Assembly (NCBI GenBank): GCA_030704615.1
Contig: CM060733.1
Span: 14,756,001-14,820,000, forward strand
Origin: Takakia lepidozioides
Taxonomy: Eukaryota; Streptophyta; Takakiopsida; Takakiales; Takakiaceae
Length of the DNA: 64,000 nucleotides
Direction: 5' to 3'
Shown here: positions 9,918-21,404 of the stretch, in pieces
How the letters are laid out: the number at the start of each line of letters is the position of its first letter
How positions within the stretch are numbered: position 1 is the stretch's first letter
Notes under the pieces: model-generated
Seen by the model: only the letters and a program-made list of their open reading frames with translations
Database searches by the model: none
Told to the model about the DNA's origin: nothing
Made by a program: the position numbers and the translations under genes

Positions 9918-12215
9918 CTAGAGGGTGGGTGAAAACTCGAGATTTGTCTGTGGCAACCACTCTGACCCAGAAATGAAATTAAGAACAGTATACTGTGCTG
10001 CAACGTTTGCATCAGTAATCTGGGTTGACCACGCCACGCGCTGGCCATTTGATGCGCCAGGCCCTGAGTTTTGGTACTCCCCATAAAATAACGTGTCCAA
10101 GGCAAAAGTTCCATTCCAAGCAAGCCAGCCTGACGGGTCAACAACATTGGTCATAAAACTCTCCAGATAGACAGTGCGGGAGTACAGTTTCCAAGGTCGG
10201 CCAAGGTAGCTTTGAACACCAGTCTGTTCCTGTAAATCAGGAGAAGCATCCAGGACACAGCCTTGGAAAGAAAAACCGGTGTTTTGAGAGGAGTACTTCC
10301 TCCCCTGTGCAGTGAAAGTATTCTGTTGGCCGAGAAGTGGTGCCCGAGCGGTGAGAGTGCAAGTCTGAAAGACTGCCGCTGCATTTCCAAAGATGAAGTC
10401 CACAGTCCCATAGATTGTGCAATTCTTGTAGAACTGTCGTTGTGCATGGGCATACAGAGTATCTTGGTACCCTTCAATGGATACCCTCCAGAATGCAGAA
10501 TGATCAGCTTCCACTCTTAGAGCCACTGCCTGGTGGTTTATAGCTCCAGCGGTATTTTGTATTGAGAGGTCCTTTGCGAGAAATCCTCTGCCGGTCACAG
10601 CTGCACGAGTACAAAACGAATATCAAACACAGGAAAGACCGCATCCAAATAATCCCGGCTAATGTATTTCAGACTAAGCCATCCCTGTTTATACACTAGG
10701 CCAAAAACCTTCAGGCAATCTCTTCAGAGGTCCCTATAACTACAGAGCACAGTCAAGACCAAACCATCCCACAAGGCATGACCAAGCACGACTACTGCGA
10801 GCAAAAGTGAGAAATACTTTGAATCTACAGGCTTAAAACATACATTCCATAGTCTCTCCATTTACACTATCCTTGTGAGGATACTGTAATCGCTCACAGG
10901 AACCTGTCGCCCAGGGCGATTCCATGCTTTCTGTCATTCCAAATCCCAACTGAACCAGTTCATTTAGTCACCACAAAACAGATTCGAGGTGGGGATTGTG
11001 CAGACTCGAGGATGATCCAATCTTACCGAGTGTTGTAGTTTCATAAGTAGTGACATTAGACGATATCACACTCCTGCTCCCCGTAATGATAGTCAAACCC
11101 ATGCCATCTCCCATGAGCATGAGGTTTGTGGCTTTCCTGGGAATAACCACGGTCTCATTGTAAATTCCTTGCTTGATGTGGATGACATACCGGTTAGAGT
11201 TTTGCTGGGGAGCAGCATCCACAGCTTCCTGAACTGTTTCAAATTGCCCACTTCCATCCTGTGCAACTGTCGCATCAACAACAGTGAAGTTCGTGGAGGT
11301 CTGCAGAATGCGACGGTCTCCTACTCTCAACCACTCTGGAAATTCGCCATCCATATCGTAAACCGGGGCATCTTCCGTAGGGGAAGAAAGTAGACGACGG
11401 TTGTGGAGGGAAGATGGGTCTGCAGTGCCTGTACTGAAAGAGCTCACTACGCCCGAAACCAAGGAGACAGCGTTAGCAAGAAGAGCCTCAACACCATTTC
11501 CTTGAACCTTCATATTGTCACTGACACTACCGGGCACATCATCATATCCGTCCATGCAGGTGGTATGATACGTCAATGCCGCACTCATCCAGGTCAAAAC
11601 ATCCTTCATTTGTCCGTTGAAGTTCGCGCCACTAAGATTCGAAAGATGGTTCAGGGAGGTGGTAAGCTGATCTTGAGAATCCTGTAGCACTGCCAGGCAG
11701 GAACCCATAGCAGATTGGTCCAATCCCATCTCCTGAGTGTTCCCCTGGAGGTTCGCGGCGTAGTTATAGAAATTATTCACCCCACTTAGCGCGCTGCTCA
11801 CAGCGATTCCAGCAAAACCTGTCTGGCTAGTGTCGAAAGCGCCAAAAGCTTGAGGTTTAGAAGTAAGAGAGGTGACGCAAGCTTCGGGATAGTGGGTCGA
11901 GCGACATGCGAGGTGTATCGGAGTAGATAAATGGATGTCGCTGAAAATCTCTGGTCCCTTTTGACGGGACGAAAGAGGAACTGCTCCTGCGACGCACAGG
12001 GCAACTGCTATAAGGGTCGATACAGAAGCAACAACGATCAAATAGCTCTTACGATTCGCATTGGCTGAGTACGGGCGCCCTTGACCAGCGTCAAGTTCTA
12101 CCTTTCCAATATGTCTGAAAGCATTCAGTGCGCTCATCACGTTTCGCACTTCCTTCCATAGCCTCCGCGGACTTCTTCTTGCAGCCATGTTCTCCTCCCT
12201 ACCCAACTCCAGCAT
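9918..12215 (-). CDS. Pectin methylesterase with PMEI pro-region
   Basis: Hydrolyses methyl esters of cell-wall pectin. Exon 1 is 12215..11027 and exon 2 is 10600..9918. The 426-bp intron has donor CTCG|GTAAGA and acceptor GTGCAG|CT, and joins ..TTLA-VTGRGF.. in frame, giving 623 aa. A second ATG at 12188 would give 614 aa, and I cannot choose between them. Residues 58-79 form a hydrophobic signal anchor. About 98-250 is the invertase/PME-inhibitor domain (CRSTHYPEAC). RRLL (273-276) and RRIL (301-304) are the expected subtilase processing sites. The catalytic domain starts near 310 and keeps the family residues: Q420, the GYQDTLYAH pair Q442/D443, D464 in YGTVDFIFGN, and R531 in YLGRPW. It should therefore be an active group 2 (type I) enzyme, secreted to the wall after processing. 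Confidence 0.95.
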
Positions 12216-13460
12216 TCAATGCGGGGTCTTGAGTTGTGAAAGGTTCGTGGTCTCTTACTTTTGCCACTCACGTCCAAAGTACATGTATAGGTGAGCTAAA
12301 TAGGAGTACCCTGTCCTGCCGGAAGCAATCTTCCCAGTGAACCCTGCAATGTCACATCATCAAACCAACAGTTCGTCAGTAACAAGTCTACAAACATCAG
12401 AGATATCCTAGTTACTAGATGATACAGACAAGGCGACCTATCTGCCTTGCGAACAACAACCATTTTGAATCAAAGGTCTCAAGAGACCCACGCTAATATT
12501 AGGCACAGCAGTGACTGGCTGCATTACCACAGTCGGGTGTAGTGCGAGGCACACTGAAGGGATGCACCTGGGTCAAGCTAGCAAGTTGCAAGCCCACTTC
12601 GGTGCAGGAGCGCCTAGGTCTACAAAGCAGAAGGTGCTATCGGACTGAGGTATTCCAAGTGCCATCACGCATACTACACTGCAGGCTGATTCATTCGAAC
12701 CATGCACAGGAGGTGTACACGGGGGCTCAAGGCTCCATCTGATCCCAAAAATAGCTGGCAGAGATCCTGCCAACATATCAAACGAGTCGGCAAACTAAGA
12801 TGTTCAACAGAGCGGTGTGATAGATTTATAAAGGATCGAGTTTGCTTAGACAGCTAAATGCGAAGGCAGCTAGCGAAGTGAAACACAATGTGGAGCAAGG
12901 ATAACGGGAAAGAAACGGAACCTCGAGAGACGAGTCCCCTGCGCACTTGATATACACTCTCTTAGCAGAGATCAAAATCTGCAAGGAGACAGCACTGACG
13001 ACACCCAGAGATCAGAGACAAGTACTTGCGCAGTCCGGAGGCCACAGCATCCCCTCTGGAGACTGAGCGGGAAATAGCTGCTACACAGCAGCTCAGTCTA
13101 TCCTCAGCTCCTAAACCTACTAGTTTCCTGCCCCTGCTCCTCCTTCTTCACAGAAAGGCATCCTCACAGTGCGAGCTGCGCAAAAACAACTCGGCTGTAA
13201 TAACTGCGACGCAACTCCCAGCGCGTCTCCGAGATTCCATGGTCCAGCTGCCCCGCCTTTGTAATGGGCACCCGACAAGCACGTTGCTGCCATCGCCATC
13301 ACTCGGGGTGTGCAGCCGTGAGTGGAGACTGACACCCCCCAGCATTCGCGCGACCACTCTCCTGCCCGTCACCTTTCCTCCGCGCAGCCCCTGCCCCTCT
13401 CAACCCTAATTCCTTTTCCAGCATTTTCCCATTTTTCATTTTATTATAAAGAAAGTGAAG
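12216..13460. other. Upstream region of the pectinesterase
   Basis: Expected to hold the leader and promoter of the minus-strand gene. I see no unambiguous TATA box or further coding exon. The short ORFs (12542-12742, 13026-13409 and others) lack domains. Confidence 0.35.
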
Positions 13461-16400
13461 TTTAATTGTTCCCATTTTCGGGAAACGGGGGTCGTCCTTG
13501 GAAAACATAATAATTATAAGCCATATTTATAAAAATAAATAAAACTCTCTGCGATATTTTAGTGTACGACGTTCGTTCAGATACTTCATCCATCCAGGAT
13601 TCATTTGCTCGCCGCCTCGATCCACAATGTGCCCCTAGTTTTGCCAGTAAATGGCTATGGCCCACAACCTTTAATAATGTGTTCAAAACAAAAATCAACA
13701 ATTTGTTTCTTCACAATTGGCTTGTTGAAGTTACATGTTATTGCCACTTGGCTACGCTCAATACGCTGTCGCTCTCACCTAACCCACCTATTGTGTTCAT
13801 AAGTGACAGCAATTACATCCATTCAAATTAATTAATTAATTAATTAAATTAATACGACAGCTGGTGGGACGTCTGGGTTGTCACAGTTTAGATGGGACGT
13901 GTTAGGAAGGTTGTCCCGTCCCGTCATACCAAGTATCCCATATGTCTACTTATTTTTTCCTAGCACCGACATCGGCGACATCGCTGGCTGATTTGCACTA
14001 GGTAGCCATGAAAGTGATGGTCACCCTGCCGTTTGGCCCCCAATGGAATGTTGATTTGTTGACACTAAAAATGACATTGATTTTTGAGCGGTTGCATCCG
14101 GGTTGTTTCCCTAATGGAGCGAGCCGAAAACAAGAACGGACGGTCTAAGCTCTCTAAGGGCTCACACAACTAAAAAAATATGTCAACAGGGGCCTCTGTC
14201 CCCTGTTAATTTGAAAAAAAAAAAACAAAATTCTATCGGTAAATAAAACTTAGAAACACATAAAATAAAATAAAATTTCACCTATTAATCCCATTGAAGG
14301 GCCTCTATGTTTCCCCTTTTCCAAGTTAAAACAATATATTCTCCCCTTCCTGGGGCGTCTGTGTCCACTTATACACCTCCATGCCCGCGGTAATGTGAAA
14401 AGATTATTTTCTCCTATCACTATTAAGGGGCATGATTTGTGAAATGACGATACCCAGGTGTTCCCTTATATATATTTATTCTAAATATAAAATATACGAA
14501 ACAAATCGACCTAAATAATTTATTATTTTTATATATTTTTATTCCTTACCACCAGCTCAGTTGGATGGTGCACCCTGGGGCGGCCTTGTGGGCCTCATGG
14601 GAGGTTAGTATGAGAAAAGGTTATAGTGGTTATATGGGTGTTATATAGGGTTAACCCCGGGGGTATCAATAGTGGGTATCAACCTGGTATGAGAGATTCT
14701 ACCAGGCGGGTAGGTGACAATACCCACGATAGACTGGTGTTACCCTATTTCGGGTTGCCAACATACCAATGCTCATATTGATACCTCTCGTGAATGCAGG
14801 GCGTGATACCAATTTCAAAGACTCGGATTTCCTTCTTAATCCTGGGTAGGGTCTCGCCATATACTAACACACATTCTACGAAAGGGTGACGGCTATGTAG
14901 AGGGAACATTTGGGGGGCAGATTGCAGGTTAGGGGGTAGGGTGACCAGATTTGGGGTGGTTGTGTAATTGCAGTGTGATTACACCAAGGAATGCGGTGGC
15001 AATGGACAAATCGTGGCTGGGTTATGGGTATGCCTATTTGGGGTGTATGTATGGAAAAAAAACATGATGCACATGGAATTCAAACCTATCTCTCTGAGAG
15101 AGGAATAAACAAAGAGCATAATAAACTATGGGGTCCATTGATCCAGAAGGGCTACTGACTTCCTATAGTCATGGATCACAATTATGAAGTAGGCATGATT
15201 CAGTCATCATACATTCACATATGTGGATGCGAAGTCGCTGCGTACGGGTATAGAGGAGCGAGAGAAAAGAGTTTTGGAAGAGACGCATATACACGATCCA
15301 AGCACCGTGACTCCGGTTGTAGGGCTCCCCATTTGATCCCAAAACAAGTAGATTTACAAAAAAGAACAAAGGAAAAATTGTCAACCGGTTTTGAAAACCT
15401 CATCTAGGCTCCCGTTCCGGAGAGCAGAGCCTCCAGACTCCAGGACACTGCATAGATTCTTGCCAACAAAACAGCTGCTCCTTCCACGGGGACTTCGCAA
15501 ACACAACGTAGACCTTAAAACCAGACTTGCATGATGTATGACCAAAAAAGGAGGCATTTAAAGCACGAGAAAAATATGTTTTAGAAACAGCAGAAAGTGT
15601 TCTGCAACCGATCATTCGTGATGCAATGGGAAAGTCCCTCAGCTGCATAGTGGAATTTTATCAGGATGCTACAGACTACCATGAGCGGCGCACCCTCCTG
15701 GGTAAGAATAATATAACTAAAACTTTTGATGTCTGACATCAAAGAATGTCTACAAATTCCAAGAAAACGAAGTAAATAAAAGGTAGTATTCCCATGGCAA
15801 CGAGGATATTTTCGATAAAATCTTTCCCTTGCACTTCGCCGATCCCTTTTCATCGCCGCATTGTGTCTTTCCAGCCTTGTATCCGGTTCACTTCTGTCAA
15901 ATCCAGCACCATAAGACCTCCGTTACGGCTCTTCTTCTATGATTCACATCTCTCTTCCATATTACTTCTCTGGGTGATTCGTAAGTAATGTTCCAGAACA
16001 GGGGGAATCAATTACATAGTGACCAAGGCAGTGTCCATTCTCCCCATCACTCATTGAATGATCATTTCCCTCATCATTTTTTCTCATCATTTGTTGAGTA
16101 TTCACTTCTCTCATCATCATGATCCTACAACCCTTTCATTGTCATGTACTCCTGTGTATTCAGCTTGTATTGCGCAATACGCTTCTCATCTTTTAAAGCG
16201 TACTCTGCTATGGCATCTTCAACATACTTGTTGATGAAAATATCTTTGTCTATGCAATCCTTTTATTTATCCACAAAACACATGTACCAGTGAAACCAAA
16301 ATAAGGGTTTTGTAATGTATGTTTCAAACTTATAGATAAAAAATATCTAAAACATTAAGAACAAACATGAAATTGAAATGTGTTGCATGATTTCAAATTG

Positions 16401-16494
16401 CAGTGTTCTGAAATTTATCCCCATTTGTTGTCGACAAAGTCTCGCTTTGTCTCTCAAAGGTAATTTGCTTTGTTAGCATAGCGAGTACGTGCCT
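13461..16494. other. Gene-free repeat-rich spacer
   Basis: Contains a TTAA-rich simple repeat (13829-13855) and a possible tRNA-derived SINE head near 14549 (CAGCTCAGTTGGATGGTGCA resembles a pol III A box, but no clear B box follows at the normal distance). Several GGTATC/GGGTAT-rich segments lie at 14650-14800. I found no supported coding region. Confidence 0.35.
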
Positions 16495-16749
16495 TCACAA
16501 GAAGCAAATTGTGTCTCGTTCGCCAAAACATCGGGCTTCTGATATATGAGGATCGCAAGCGGTCGCATTGGTGCGTTGATGACCATATTGTCCAGACGGC
16601 AAAGGTGTTTGATCACACCGAACAAGATGGTTCGTGAAAGTACTATTGGCAAAGTAGTCCTTCGAACACTTATGACATTTGTATCGGTTTCTGACTTCAT
16701 TAAAACTGAAATATTCTCTAATCTTTGCAAACTCCATTATCACCTTCAT
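16495..16749 (-). CDS. Short ORF with one C2HC zinc-finger-like motif
   Basis: An 84-codon frame starting at ATG 16749. It contains YKCHKCSKDYF and then STFTNHLVRC, giving the spacing C-x2-C-x12-H-x3-C typical of a single zinc finger of C2H2/C2HC type. Nothing around it resembles other exons, and the ORF ends soon after. It may be an isolated exon, or a remnant of a transposase or transcription-factor gene. I place no function on it. Confidence 0.3.
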   Translation of the reverse strand: MKVIMEFAKIREYFSFNEVRNRYKCHKCSKDYFANSTFTNHLVRCDQTPLPSGQYGHQRTNATACDPHISEARCFGERDTICFL

Positions 16750-16899
16750 TAAATGGACAAAACAGTAACTAATATTAGAAACTACATATGTATTTGATAA
16801 CCTGTAGAATCTTCAAAAACATTACTTTAAACTCAAATCACCACCAAGCTGACACATACATGAACCCAAAATTTAAGTTTAGACTAAACAGTGTATTCA

Positions 16900-17260
16900 C
16901 AATTGCTATGAAACAATAATTTATCTTTCATGTGTTATGAAACCAAAATATAGATTTGTACATTATCAATATGCTATAAAACCAAACCTTTAGTTTGCAA
17001 ATTCTCCAAAATTGGATGCACCAATAAGTCATAGGTTCTATTTCAAAATGACATATTGAATATCTTTAGCAATCCAGATTACAAAGAGAGAGCCAATAAT
17101 CAAATCCTAAATGCATGTTTTATAGTCTCAACATGCTACGAAACCAAAAATAAAATTTCAAATCATAAAACATTAGATGGCTTTAATGTAGTATGAAAGT
17201 TTATATTAACTACTCAGATTTTATGAACTGAATATGCTACAAAACCAAACTATTTGTTTC
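16900..17260. repeat. Degenerate repeats with core ATGCTAYRAAACCAAA
   Basis: The motif recurs near 16906 (GCTATGAAACAATAA), 16937, 16971, 17131 and 17231, each followed by an AT-rich stretch. The spacing is irregular (30-160 bp), so this is an eroded repeat cluster. Confidence 0.4.
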
Positions 17261-20200
17261 ATATCCTCCCAAAATTTTCTGTTTGTGCTTTATGATTTAA
17301 AAATCACAAACTTAAAGTTTCAAACCTAAAGAGAATGAGAAGTTGATGTCACTCTCATTCTTATTGTAGAAACTTAAAAGATAATCCTAAACTTAGATCA
17401 GTTTAGGGAATCACAGCACAGTTGTCATAAACCCAGGTTTATGAAAACAAAAGTTTTCAACCACAATGCTGTGATTCAATCTTTTATCTCTCTCTTCAAA
17501 GTAATACAAAGAGAGACAAAGAACTCGTTTCACTTGTCTCGGCCTCCATCATATCCACTTGTCTCCAACATCATGATGAAGGGTTAGGAAAGAATGAAAG
17601 AATGAAAGAAGAAGAAGCATAGTTTTCACTCACATTGAAGGAAAGAAGAATGTGACGCATCTCCTTAGCAATTCCTTTGATATAGCAACTTCAAGCACCT
17701 CTCCAAGCAACCGTCATCATGATACCAACACTACAACAGATCCTAGCTTTTGTGTCTGCCACTTTTGGGTAGTCATGAACGGTGACATATCTGTTTGCAA
17801 ACTGTCGGATGTAGTCGTCAATGTCAGTGGAGGTAGACAGAAGTCATATATCTGATTACGTTACTTCTGCATCTGCAGATCTGCGGTAAAACATAGTTGA
17901 CTGGATGCATTGAGATGGTTGACGACTATGAGTCATGTCCAACACTGCACTATGATGACGTATTCATTGCAGTGTATCACTGCATGACTACATGACGTGT
18001 TCATACAAAAGCTTTGTATTTCAAAGTTTGTTATGATTATGTACAATCAAACCACATACGTGGTGTATATATGTGTAATAGCTGGTGTGTTGGTTAGTGT
18101 ATAGTAACTTAGTGATGCTATAATGCGGAGGTCTTAGGTTCAACTACGTAATGTGGGATGATGTGGTGTCAACGGTAAATACACATTTTAAATTTTAAAT
18201 TTTAAAATTTGAACCGCCGAAATTTTAAAATTTGAATTTGAATTTGAATTATGAATTTCAAATTTCAAGTTTTTTATTCATATGTTTAGAGATCTGATGA
18301 CTACCATGTCATCGTCACGTCAAGTTGACATGGACTATTACAGTTATAGTTTGCAGTCAAGATATATGATTATGATGAGGCATCCGAGGTGTCACGTCAA
18401 CGGTGAGCACCGCGACTGACAATTACGACTCTATGGCGCTTATGACTTTTTTGTCATAACTGACAAGGTTTTCCTAACTTGGTAGTCAGGCAATACACTA
18501 GAAAATAACAGACGTAAAAGCTAAGTTTGGTTGTAGTGCAAAACCTAAAACTCACATTTTGGTTTCCAGGTGATTAGGGTATCAAACCAAGCCCGATTAA
18601 ACCTAAACTAACCATGAATTGAGGGAGGGCATGGGATGGATCACGGGGATATGGAACATAGGGCACGCATGGATGGCGGATATGGAGCCTGGAGACGTCA
18701 CAGAGGCTGACTATGGCGGCTATAGCATGATATGGGGTGTCATAGAGGTTCCAATGCATTAATATGGGGGCACATTAATAGCCATTAATATGGGGTCCAC
18801 ATTAATGTGTCCCCCTAACAGGCGCGCTCTATAGGGGAGACCTGAAGGAGTAGATTACAAACAGCCCAAGGCGAAGATGATGCATGAAGATGGACATCCA
18901 TCTGAATTTCTTATAGACATAGAAATTGTTTGAAGTAGCAAAATAAAACTTTTAATACTAGGTTATAAGGATTTGAGTCTTTGACCACAGCCCATGAGTT
19001 TTGGACAAACTACTCATACCACTAGACTACTTCTTAACATCTTTAAAAAATTTCCATTTTACTGTAATTTATACCTAAAACTAGACTCCATACCTAGTTA
19101 GATCCGCCCATACATAGCTTTGTGGCGATGTCCACGCAGATGTGAGGCGCCAAACTTAGGGGCGGGCCACATATGGGTGTTGTGTGGCCTGGGTATAGTT
19201 AACTCGCATATCTTTTCTATTTGTGGCCAAACAATAAATAGTTTTGTGGTGGATGTGAGGCGTCACACTTGGGGTCACGTAAGGGTGTTGGGCATGGGCA
19301 TGTTTAACTCCTAGACCTTTGCTATTAATGGCACTCAACACACCACCGGGCCCTAGACACATTGAGCTCGCACATCTTTTCTATTATTGATATTCAGCAG
19401 AGATCTCAGCTAGGAGGTAGGGCAGTAGGCGTGCAGGGCCTAACAGATGCAACTTCTTGTCCAAGTTTTCTATTACTGGTATTTAACAACTATTATTGGC
19501 AGTTTGTAGTTAGTGGATCAAGTTGCAATCTTTAACGGTTGAAGTCAGACAGTCAGCTAAATCTTCAAGTTATAAATAAAATTAGGTTTGAAAGTCTGTT
19601 TTATTATTAAGTATAAAATTCAATAATAAAACCAAAATATAACTCAAGGTTGAAGTTCGGCATTGAGTTTTTTTATAAAAACAATTATACAAAATTTTCA
19701 TAATCTAAAAATTTTGACTGAATTTTGATCTTATGGTCAATTTTAAATTTCTTTTTTTTTAAATTTTAGGTTTTTTCATGAAATGATATATTGTTTATTA
19801 CTGAAGGCCAAACTTGGATTTCCAACGACAAACTCTTATGCAGTGTTTCGCAAATGGCTTGTCTTACTATCATATTATCTCACTTAGTGTTTTTGAAATG
19901 GCCCTGGTGAGTTTTGAATTTGGATTGCAATTAATGGGATAACTGCCCACTCCCATGCAATAACAAATGACGGCTATTTTTGAAATTGAATGGATTTGTT
20001 TCTTACTCTATGCAAGTGGCATTGGCATTTCGATCGAACAAAAACTTGGAAAGAACACCCGTTATCTAGGAGTCAACAATATGAAAAGAGCTAGTGAGGA
20101 AAAGCCACCACTTTTGTCTGTTATTTTTCCCTGTTGTTGAGGTTGCAGAAAGGAAGGAAACTGTCCGAAAGCTCTTTGTGAATTGTGAGCGGAGGAATCC

Positions 20201-21374
20201 ATGAATGTGGCACAATTGGTTGATACGCGGGAGCAAAGACGAGCAGGTGGCGGGAAAGATGAGCGATGAACGGCATGTTGGAAAGTTGTCGTTACAGAGT
20301 TGCAGCTTCAACATTCTAACAAACACAACTCTTTCGGGTGTGATTCCAAAAATCACATAAATCGGTTGTGTAACCATTGGACTACCTACTCAGTTGTGTA
20401 ACTATAAAGGAGAGCCGCGTCTCTCACAACAAGAACACACAAAGACAGAATGAGATGGATATATATTAAGTATGAGAGACTTTCTACATAGTATGTAATT
20501 GTTGTTATAAAGATCTAGGTTCTCAATGTGTAGAATATTTCACATGACATGAGGGTGATCAGATTACATGCCCTGGTTGGACAGTATATGGATGATGACG
20601 ACCTGATATGGGGAGGAGGAGTTCTATATTCAAGAGGAGCTTAGTGATAATTACGATGCATGGTGGTTTGAGAGAGGATGCCTGTCAACTCACCCCCTTT
20701 GTCAGTTTTCAATATGTTGATGGGCCGAATTTAGGCAGTAGAGAGTGCATTTCATGACTCTTACTGATTTTCTTGCTAAAGTGACCGAGTCACTTTTGCC
20801 AGCTTTCCCAAACGGTTCATATTGTCTCACTGATCCGGGTTATTGCCATCTTGAGGTCATTTTGGCATGAGTTCTGTTCACACTTGGTAGGAGCTACTGG
20901 TCATAAGTGGGTATGTTTTGCATTTTTCATTTAAAAAAATCACAAAAATTACATATCAAGTCAAAAAATCCTGAAACTTTGGCCATCCCCTTAGTTTTCA
21001 TTTCCTAGCGTGCTGGACCATCCGATCCACTACTTAATATGAATGTCACCAAGGCGATACACGGAGCCCCCGCCATTGTTTTATTGATATGAAGTGTAAC
21101 ATGTGCCCAACTGGGAGCTAAAATTTTTCATGTTCCCATTAAGTCTCATGGGAACAACCCATGATGTAAGGTTAAGGTCACTTTGGCCAACTTGATGCGT
21201 AGTCCCTACGTCCCTACTCCCTACCCTGCCGCCAATAAATGAAATTTGATAAATAATATCCTAATTCTTATTTGGCAAAAATCCATTTAGAGAATTCCTG
21301 GGTGTTGTCACGCTGGAGAAGCAAAGCGATCACGTTTGTTATGATCGCCCTCCTGCTTCCCTCTTCAATCCTCC
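17261..21374. other. Gene-free spacer
   Basis: AT-rich blocks, including inverted AAATTTTAAAATTT motifs at 18185-18260 and the direct repeats at 19115-19500. No exon-like frame is recognised. The end next to 21375 should hold the promoter of the EUL lectin gene. Confidence 0.4.
19115..19500. repeat. Three degenerate direct repeats, ~120-130 bp
   Basis: The block GATGTGAGGCGYCAMACTTRGGG, then GGGTGTTG, then GTTAACTC, then CTTTTCTATTA..GG occurs at 19128-19220 and 19253-19335. Its last part recurs at 19370-19400 and 19460-19490. The copies are only partly alike. Confidence 0.55.
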
Positions 21375-21404
21375 TTGCACACCGTCCGAGAGAATCTGAC
21401 AGGA

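Noticed and set aside
13026-13409. 127-codon plus-strand ORF upstream of the pectinesterase
   Set aside because: Low-complexity Ser/Pro/Leu composition with competing frames on the other strand; more likely GC-rich leader or promoter DNA.
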